From: Candidatus Thorarchaeota archaeon
Lineage (GTDB): Archaea > Asgardarchaeota > Thorarchaeia > Thorarchaeales > Thorarchaeaceae
Assembly (NCBI GenBank): GCA_029856425.1
Contig: JAHQWZ010000038.1
Coordinates: 1 to 11,346 of the forward strand
Direction: 5' to 3'
DNA: 11,346 nucleotides
Shown: in pieces, positions 5,948 through 11,346 of the stretch
How positions within the stretch are numbered: the first letter of the stretch is position 1
Layout: each line of letters opens with the position of its first letter
The notes under the pieces: model-generated
Database searches by the model: none
Told to the model about the DNA's origin: nothing
The model's input: only the letters and a program-made list of their open reading frames with translations
Program-made: the position numbers and the translations under genes

Positions 5948-7513
5948 TCACCATCTGTATCCTTGACCTTGACGAGTTGCACGTTCAATTTCACGTTTGG
6001 TATTATAAGAATCACGCATCAGTCCTCGATATCTTCTGATGAAGTCTTCAGGCACTAGATGTCCATTCCTCATTAGATGTACGGTCTCGTTGATTGCATT
6101 CTGAATCTCCATCGCGTTTCTTCTCAGATACTCAATATCAGGTCCGGCGACCCCATATGAGGGCTCCTGCCTGTAGTCCACACGTCCAATCGTGTCCTCA
6201 AGCCTCTCCTTGAAGGCTGTTGAGTAATCGTATGGAGCCTCTCTTCGATGATATCTTGGCGGAGTTGTTCCAATCTGGAAGAAATCTGGCTTGCTTGTAT
6301 AGCCCTGTGACGCCTCTGTAGCAGTATTGCCTCCTGATGTTGAAAGAAGGGAGTATACCAAGCCCTCTATCTTTAATCTGACATCGCTTATGTTGAGGTT
6401 TTTCTGTTCAATCTTGCGAACCCTTTGGAGATCGCTCTGCATGTACTTCTCAAAACGTCTTGCAATCTCAATATAATCTGGCATGACCTTTTTTGTATCC
6501 TCACTGCAAGAAATCTTAAGGTCCCCCTGCTTGAGCCGAAGCACAAGTCTCTTACGAAGTCTGCCATCCTCCTCAATCTCTTTCAGGTACATTAGAGGGA
6601 ATTGAAATACAATCTCGGTCTTCTTGCGCAGTCTTCCTGTTTCAGCTACGAGGAATAATCTCTTGTTTGTAATGAAGAGAGTGCCGTAGGCTTTATCATT
6701 CTTTAAGAAATTGCTACCAACAACCCGAATATCTGGCAAAGCAGCAACAGGCAATTCATTAACAGAGAGATCTCCATATTCATAGAATTCGGTGAATTCT
6801 TTCCTATGATAGCTCAAGCCGTCAAGTTGGGCCATTACTTCCTTCAGCCTTGGTCTGACCTCATCCAGACTATCATCCACATGCTGCTTGTAGTAGTTGC
6901 CAAGCTCTTCCACTCTATTCCGAACGCCTTCTATAAACGGAAACTGAGCCGGAGTCCATTTAGTATAGTCGAGTAATCCCTTTGTTTCTGCTGCAATCTG
7001 TTTTGCAACTATTTCTGCTTGATGTCCTATTCTGCTCTTAATCGCTGGCATCTCATCCTGTACTGACTCAACTTTCTCCTCGATCCAATGATAGTGCAAG
7101 AAGTTCGCCATTCTGAGAGATACAAGGGTTCTCTTCGCTTTATCAAGCTTAGATGTGAACTCGCGGAGTTTAGTATGGCCATATTGAATGCTCATAATAG
7201 AATGCCTGAGTTCTTGCGCCAGAGCGCGTCGCCTTTCTTCAAGTAGAATAATACGTGTTGAATGACAACGCGGACATATGTCAGCTGTCCGTCTGCCTGC
7301 GTCAATATTCTCTGATTCGCACTCGGGGCAGACATCTATCTCATCATCCTGGGATGTAGTCAATGTTGCATGACAGTCTCGGCACATATGATATTCTTTC
7401 GTTCGGGAGTCAAGGCACTCGGAACATAATACTGTTCCACAATCTTCACACATATGACTGGCTCTATTTCTTTGACAGACAGGGCATCGATGAGATGAGG
7501 AGTCTAGGGTCAA
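5948..7513 (-). CDS. zinc-finger, GRAM/PH-like, helical-hairpin protein; candidate ESCRT adaptor
   Basis: I do not recognise this 521-residue protein as a named family. Residues 10-48 hold eight cysteines in four CxxC pairs (10/13, 22/25, 30/33, 44/47) with HMCEDCGTVLCSEC (20-33), a FYVE- or B-box-like cross-brace finger binding two zinc ions. A zinc ribbon follows (CPEC 62-65, CPRC 80-83). Residues 90-235 are mostly helical with coiled-coil character. Residues 275-358 look like a GRAM/PH fold (YGTLFITNKRLFLVAETG, 276-293), which often binds lipid or protein. A Gly/Thr/Pro-rich linker leads to a C-terminal helical hairpin (about 458-514; NGHLVPEDFIRRYRGLMRD, 483-501) that resembles the steadiness box of Vps23/TSG101, or alternatively a SHOCT hairpin. 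There is no membrane segment. The TTG start is supported by a perfect AGGAGG 7 bases upstream. Its position beside ESCRT-III suggests an adaptor taking Vps23 or Vps36 roles; that role is inference. Confidence 0.7.
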   Translation of the reverse strand: MTLDSSSHRCPVCQRNRASHMCEDCGTVLCSECLDSRTKEYHMCRDCHATLTTSQDDEIDVCPECESENIDAGRRTADICPRCHSTRIILLEERRRALAQELRHSIMSIQYGHTKLREFTSKLDKAKRTLVSLRMANFLHYHWIEEKVESVQDEMPAIKSRIGHQAEIVAKQIAAETKGLLDYTKWTPAQFPFIEGVRNRVEELGNYYKQHVDDSLDEVRPRLKEVMAQLDGLSYHRKEFTEFYEYGDLSVNELPVAALPDIRVVGSNFLKNDKAYGTLFITNKRLFLVAETGRLRKKTEIVFQFPLMYLKEIEEDGRLRKRLVLRLKQGDLKISCSEDTKKVMPDYIEIARRFEKYMQSDLQRVRKIEQKNLNISDVRLKIEGLVYSLLSTSGGNTATEASQGYTSKPDFFQIGTTPPRYHRREAPYDYSTAFKERLEDTIGRVDYRQEPSYGVAGPDIEYLRRNAMEIQNAINETVHLMRNGHLVPEDFIRRYRGLMRDSYNTKREIERATRQGQGYRW

Positions 7514-7520
7514 GCGTATA

Positions 7521-7526
7521 CCTCCT
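7521..7526 (-). promoter_or_regulatory. strong Shine-Dalgarno deciding a TTG start
   Basis: On the minus strand AGGAGG lies 7 bases before TTG 7513-7511. It is the best ribosome binding site in the window and fixes this unusual start codon for the zinc-finger/PH-like gene, placing the first zinc cysteine at residue 10. Confidence 0.8.
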
Positions 7527-7554
7527 GCAGCCTATAGAATAACAAGAAGAAGCT

Positions 7555-7563
7555 AAGAATAAC
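7555..7563 (-). promoter_or_regulatory. candidate TATA box for the zinc-finger/PH-like gene
   Basis: Minus-strand GTTATTCTT lies about 45 bases upstream of the TTG start. Transcription would begin near 7530, just upstream of the Shine-Dalgarno. The call is weak and rests on position and composition only. Confidence 0.25.
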
Positions 7564-7597
7564 CCGTGTATCACACTGGTATTAGTGCCATGGGTCC

Positions 7598-7618
7598 CTG
7601 GTCAGTCAAATTGACCAG
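7598..7618. promoter_or_regulatory. perfect 7-bp inverted repeat upstream of tldD, candidate operator
   Basis: CTGGTCA (7598-7604) and TGACCAG (7612-7618) are exact reverse complements separated by 7 bases. A second, overlapping symmetry GTCAA-A-TTGAC occupies 7605-7615. The site ends 10 bases before the tldD TATA-like box and lies in the divergent region shared with the zinc-finger/PH-like gene, so it could act on either. Confidence 0.45.
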
Positions 7619-7628
7619 TCCATATCAG

Positions 7629-7636
7629 TTATAATA
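7629..7636 (+). promoter_or_regulatory. candidate TATA box for tldD-tldE
   Basis: TTATAATA would start transcription near 7655-7660, about 15 bases before the tldD ATG and at or just upstream of its ribosome binding site AGGAGAT (7662-7668). Confidence 0.5.
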
Positions 7637-7672
7637 GATTGAACGCCAGCAAAGCCTTGCAAGGAGATACTT

Positions 7673-9058
7673 ATGGAAGACTTGGCTCATGCAGCAATTG
7701 AGGCCGCAATCACGACTGGATCAACATTTGCTGATGTAAGGATTGAGAACACTGTCACTACTATCATTGAGATGACCGATGGCGTAACAAAGAAGTCTAT
7801 TGCCTCACGATTGAAGGGAGCCGGCATTCGGGCGTTCATCGATGGCGCTTGGGCATTCGCTCAAACTACTGACCTCACAATAAAGGGTATGCGAGGCACC
7901 GGAGAGTCTGTCGCGAAGCTAGCGAAAGCCACCAAGTCTAAGGTCAATGAAAAGTTCCAGATGGATGGGCCTGTTTTCAACGACAAGATTCGATTCAAGC
8001 CGAAGAAGCCCTTCAGTGACATTTCAGTTGAGGAAAAGATTGATTATATCAAGAGGATTGACGAGCAGCCGCGCGCCTATGACAAGAGAATCGTCAATAC
8101 CAGGACAGTGTACGGGGACCTATGGACTGAGCTCTATATCGCTAATTCTCTTGGCACATGCGTGAGTTTGGAAAATGCTCTTCCTCGAATTATTTCTGTT
8201 TCGACTGCTAAGGATGGCACCAATAGACAAAGGGCGTTCAAATCCTACGGTGTTAGAGGCGGATTTGAAAAGATGGAGCTTGAACAGCCCCAGACCATCG
8301 GCCAAGAATCAGCCAAGATAGCCATCGATCTGCTTTCTTCAGTATCTGCAAAGGGAGGGACACACGATGTTATCATGGACCCGGTGCTTAATGGGGTCAT
8401 GGTCCATGAGGCGTTTGGCCATGCCTGTGAAGCAGACAACTGGCCAGCCCATACAACAGTCCTCGAAGATAAGGTTGGAGAATGCGTGGGTCCAGATCAT
8501 CTCAATCTAAGTGACAATCCAACTATGCCCGGCGAGAGGGGGTCATTTGAATATGACTGGGAGGGAACAAAATCAAAGAAACGCAAGCTTGTCAAGGATG
8601 GTGTTCTCACTGAGCTACTGCACACCCTTGAAACTGCAATTCGCCTTGACATGGAGCCAAATGGTGCTGCAAGAGCGCAATCATTTATGCACGTGCCTCT
8701 CGCCCGTATGTCCAATACTCTCATGGAACCAGGTGACTGGGATGTTGAGGAGATGATTGCAGACACGAAAGATGGGGTGCTCCTCTGTAGCTTCAACTAT
8801 GGATACACCGATCCTTCGAAGGGACAATTCATGTTTCAGGCCAGTCATGGATATCTCATCGATAATGGGGAGATTGGCCAAATGGTGCGGGATGTTTCTC
8901 TTGCAGGGCAGATTCTTGATGTGCTAGCGAAAATTGATGCTGTAGGCAATGATTTCCGTATGGATGCAGGAACATGTGGTAAGAATGGACAGATGATTCC
9001 TGACATGAGTGGGGGGCCTCATGCCAGAATAAGGAGTATTCCAGTAGGGGGCATGTAA
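7673..9058 (+). CDS. tldD: TldD-family metalloprotease, catalytic subunit
   Basis: TldD pairs with TldE to form a heterodimeric zinc protease that degrades unfolded peptides inside a closed cavity and, in bacteria, also processes some modified peptides. The 461 residues are normal for the family. The zinc motif HEAFGH (245-250, HExxxH) carries two histidine ligands and the catalytic glutamate. Cys435 in TCGKNGQ near the C-terminus corresponds to the third zinc ligand known from the E. coli enzyme. Other family hallmarks are the N-terminal FADVRIE (19-25) and the glycine-rich end. ATG 7673 follows AGGAGAT with a 4-base gap. tldE starts 1 base after the stop, so the two are co-transcribed. Natural substrates in archaea are not known. 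No direct link to the ESCRT genes is visible beyond adjacency. Confidence 0.95.
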   Translation: MEDLAHAAIEAAITTGSTFADVRIENTVTTIIEMTDGVTKKSIASRLKGAGIRAFIDGAWAFAQTTDLTIKGMRGTGESVAKLAKATKSKVNEKFQMDGPVFNDKIRFKPKKPFSDISVEEKIDYIKRIDEQPRAYDKRIVNTRTVYGDLWTELYIANSLGTCVSLENALPRIISVSTAKDGTNRQRAFKSYGVRGGFEKMELEQPQTIGQESAKIAIDLLSSVSAKGGTHDVIMDPVLNGVMVHEAFGHACEADNWPAHTTVLEDKVGECVGPDHLNLSDNPTMPGERGSFEYDWEGTKSKKRKLVKDGVLTELLHTLETAIRLDMEPNGAARAQSFMHVPLARMSNTLMEPGDWDVEEMIADTKDGVLLCSFNYGYTDPSKGQFMFQASHGYLIDNGEIGQMVRDVSLAGQILDVLAKIDAVGNDFRMDAGTCGKNGQMIPDMSGGPHARIRSIPVGGM

Positions 9059-9059
9059 G

Positions 9060-10409
9060 ATGAAAGAAGAGCTGCTGGGAATCGCAGAAAGAGCAGTCAA
9101 GAAAGCTGAAGGGTTTGGTGCCGACCAAGTAGAAGTGTACACATCATCATCTCGTACTTTCTCAATCGAAGTGGAGAATAACTCTATCAAGAGCGCCTCG
9201 GAACAGCGTGATGCAGGTTGTGGAATTCGTTCAGTCGTTGGCAAGAAAATCGGATTCGCATATGTTACAACTGTACAGGAGGACGACCTTCTTGAAGCCG
9301 CAGAGATGTCCGTCAGGCTCGCCAAAGCCTCTTTGCCTGACCCAGACTTCGTGACTCTTCCTTCATTCGATGGCGCTTATCCTGAAGTCAAGGGCTTATA
9401 TGATCAAGAGATTGTAGACCTTGATTCAGAGGAAGTCGCTGATATCATCATTAGGGCAGTTGACGCCGCACGCTTTAGACTAGAAGGCATGAATGTTGCT
9501 GTGGAGGCCAAAGTGAGCTCTTCAACTGGCACCAAGGTCATTGTTAATTCTCTTGGAATAAATGGGTCCGCTGACACCACGTCTATCTGGATGTATACAG
9601 AGCCCATAATCAAAGAAGATGGTGAACAGACATCAAGCTATGAAGTTCAACTCTCTCGCAACCTAAAGGAGATACATCCCGAATGGATTGGCAAGGCATC
9701 CGCAGAGAATACGTTGAGCAATCTGGGTGCGAAAATCATTGAGGGGGGAGAGCTGCCTGTTGTTCTCGCACCGTTTGCTGTCGATACGATTCTGGGAGGA
9801 GGATTCGCAGGAGCTGTAAATGCCGAGGAAGTCCAATATGGGCGCTCATACATTGCAGATGCATTAGGAGAAGAGGTGTCAGCACAACACCTGAGAATTG
9901 TTGATGATGGCATTATGGAATCGGGTATTGGTTCTAGATCCTTTGATGCTGAGGGACATCCATCCCAACGGACTGAGATTCTTGATAATGGCGTCTTGAA
10001 GAGCCTTCTACACAACTCCTACACTGCCAACAAGGATAACATAGAGAGTACAGGTAACGCTAGTCGTGCAGGATACTCCGGAGTACCATCAATTTCATCT
10101 TCGAACTTTATTGTAGCTCCTGGTAAGGGGACACTGGATGATCTCATCTCAGAAGTTGGTAAGGGGGTTCTATGTCGCTTTACCGGAGACCGTCCAAACA
10201 TGACTACCGGTGACCTCAGCGCAATGATCATGGAGGGATCTTATTTCGAGAACGGAGAGATTAAACATCCATTACGGAACACACTCATCGGAATAAACAT
10301 GCGTGATTTGCTGAAACGAGTGGAGATGGTTGGTGCTGATACACGAGTTGCCTTTTCTATCATTAGTCCCTCAGTTGTCATCAGATCTGCACAGGTGACC
10401 TCAGGCTAA
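9060..10409 (+). CDS. tldE: TldE/PmbA-family subunit of the TldD-TldE protease
   Basis: This 449-residue paralogue of TldD lacks the HExxxH motif, as expected for TldE (PmbA). The equivalent segment reads LAPFAVDTILGGGF, a conserved TldE feature. The subunit completes the cavity and contributes to substrate recognition while TldD carries the zinc. The N-terminus (GADQVEVYTSSSRTFSIEVE) and the RTEILDNGVLKSLLHNSYTA region, which gives the strand through which peptides bind in this fold, are typical. The ATG lies 1 base after the tldD stop, with GGGGG in the tldD tail serving as a probable ribosome binding site. Its stop codon is immediately followed by the convergent argS stop. Confidence 0.94.
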   Translation: MKEELLGIAERAVKKAEGFGADQVEVYTSSSRTFSIEVENNSIKSASEQRDAGCGIRSVVGKKIGFAYVTTVQEDDLLEAAEMSVRLAKASLPDPDFVTLPSFDGAYPEVKGLYDQEIVDLDSEEVADIIIRAVDAARFRLEGMNVAVEAKVSSSTGTKVIVNSLGINGSADTTSIWMYTEPIIKEDGEQTSSYEVQLSRNLKEIHPEWIGKASAENTLSNLGAKIIEGGELPVVLAPFAVDTILGGGFAGAVNAEEVQYGRSYIADALGEEVSAQHLRIVDDGIMESGIGSRSFDAEGHPSQRTEILDNGVLKSLLHNSYTANKDNIESTGNASRAGYSGVPSISSSNFIVAPGKGTLDDLISEVGKGVLCRFTGDRPNMTTGDLSAMIMEGSYFENGEIKHPLRNTLIGINMRDLLKRVEMVGADTRVAFSIISPSVVIRSAQVTSG

Positions 10410-11346
10410 TTACATTCGCTCAACAACCGGAATTCCGAGAATTCCCAAGCAATTCACCATCGTAGTCTTGAAGGCTCTGACAAGCTCAAGCCTTGCTGCC
10501 TTATATTCCGCCTCTGCTTTGAGTACAGGGCAAGAGTCATAGAATCTGCTGAAGAGTGTAGCTAAATCATAGCAGTATGCAGTTATTCTGTTTGAACTAA
10601 ATCCTGTGCCCCAAGTTTCTTTCTTCAGACCCCTTACTACTTGAAGAATCTCTTCTGGAAATCTTGCGATTGCCTTGGTGAGTGCAAACTCGGCCTCTGA
10701 AGTCAGCAGCATTAGATTAGCTTCCAGAACGGGTTCTTGTTCTGCTCTTTCGAGTATTCTCTGGGCTCTTGCAATGGAGTATTGCAGATATGGAGCAGCA
10801 TCTCCATTGAAGTCCAATGCATCCTCCCATCTGAAGGTGATTTTCCTGTCTGGTGAAGCGTTCAGGAGCAAGTATCGAACAGCACCAGTTCCCACCTTTG
10901 CTGCAACCTGATTCTTGAAATCATCAGACTCCTCTGGGTTTCGTTTGTCCACCTCTTCTCTGGCCAATGATTCAGCTTTGTCAAGTACTTCGTCACAGGA
11001 ATAGCCTATCCATGTTCCTTCCCTTCCTGAGAAGTCATCATCCTCAAGCCCTACAAACTCATAACCGATATGATGGGAGTTCTCACTTTGTTCAACGTAG
11101 CCAAGAAGCCCGAGCACAGTGTAAACGAGTTTCTGAGGCTGTGCCTGTTCAGAACCGATGATGTTGAAGACGACATGCACTTCTCCGCGGTCTCTTTCAG
11201 AGCCATCAATGGCTGTCCTATACACATCTTCATCATTTGGCTGCTTTTCAAACAGCTTGTAGAGAAATGGATCTTTGATTATTCCAAACTTCCACATCTG
11301 TGTAGCTACATCTGCTCCTGTGTATGTTCTCGTCCCGTCAGACCTG
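10410..11346 (-). CDS. argS: arginyl-tRNA synthetase, C-terminal part (runs off right edge)
   Basis: This class I synthetase attaches arginine to tRNA(Arg). About 312 C-terminal residues are visible, and the frame continues open to the right edge: an upstream segment RSDGTRTYTGADVATQMWKF joins the part that starts with an internal Met. IIGSEQAQPQKLVY is the conserved catalytic-domain region, and FSGREGT occupies the KMSKS-loop position. DALDFNGDAAPYLQYSIARA and the following helices form the DALR-type anticodon-binding domain, ending in LGILGIPVVERM, a normal ArgRS C-terminus. The HIGH motif and N-terminal domain lie outside the window. The gene is convergent with tldE with no spacer. Confidence 0.95.
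   Translation of the reverse strand, partial: RSDGTRTYTGADVATQMWKFGIIKDPFLYKLFEKQPNDEDVYRTAIDGSERDRGEVHVVFNIIGSEQAQPQKLVYTVLGLLGYVEQSENSHHIGYEFVGLEDDDFSGREGTWIGYSCDEVLDKAESLAREEVDKRNPEESDDFKNQVAAKVGTGAVRYLLLNASPDRKITFRWEDALDFNGDAAPYLQYSIARAQRILERAEQEPVLEANLMLLTSEAEFALTKAIARFPEEILQVVRGLKKETWGTGFSSNRITAYCYDLATLFSRFYDSCPVLKAEAEYKAARLELVRAFKTTMVNCLGILGIPVVERM

Noticed and set aside
8924..10231. Minus-strand open frames of 70-133 codons across tldD and tldE
   Set aside because: They are antisense to well-conserved protease genes, with low-complexity Ser-rich translations.
1..11346. tRNA, rRNA, CRISPR array, insertion sequence or attachment site
   Set aside because: I saw no spaced repeats, transposase or tRNA-like folds. 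All stretches over 300 bases are accounted for by genes.

Overview
The window comes from an archaeon, almost certainly an Asgard (Promethearchaeati) genome. The translation and tRNA-charging genes are archaeal in type: an archaeal aspartyl-tRNA synthetase and an arginyl-tRNA synthetase. Between them lies a compact cluster of eukaryote-like ESCRT genes: ESCRT-II Vps22 and Vps25, a Vps4 AAA ATPase with an N-terminal MIT domain, and a Vps2/24/46-type ESCRT-III subunit. This combination is known among prokaryotes only from Asgard archaea. Base composition is moderate, not strongly AT-rich, which fits Thorarchaeia-like lineages better than Lokiarchaeia; this lineage guess is weak.

Layout, left to right. 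(1) 1-466, minus: the N-terminal part of an alpha/beta hydrolase that runs off the left edge. It is divergent from a small winged-helix regulator (551-847, plus), which is followed by a strong RNA hairpin (862-900). (2) 998-2356, plus: aspS, archaeal type, with a residue suggesting relaxed tRNA(Asp/Asn) specificity. (3) 2429-7513: the ESCRT block, made of Vps22 (plus), Vps4 then Vps25 (a minus-strand pair), ESCRT-III (plus, divergent from Vps4) and a 521-residue multidomain protein (minus). The last protein carries a FYVE/B-box-like zinc finger, a zinc ribbon, a helical region, a GRAM/PH-like domain and a C-terminal helical hairpin resembling the Vps23/TSG101 steadiness box. (4) 7673-10409, plus: the tldD-tldE metalloprotease pair. 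(5) 10410-11346, minus: the C-terminal two thirds or so of argS, running off the right edge.

How the genes fit together. ESCRT-II (Vps22 plus Vps25) would nucleate ESCRT-III polymers on membranes, and Vps4 would remodel them through its MIT domain. The divergent Vps4/ESCRT-III promoter region lets polymer subunit and disassembly ATPase be controlled from one spot, and a perfect inverted repeat sits just upstream of the ESCRT-III TATA-like box. No Vps36, Vps28 or UEV-domain Vps23 is visible. The zinc-finger/PH-like/hairpin protein is the best candidate in the window for the missing membrane- or cargo-recruiting adaptor and is the least described item here. The gene ends are extremely tight: all three convergent pairs overlap by 4 bases or abut exactly.
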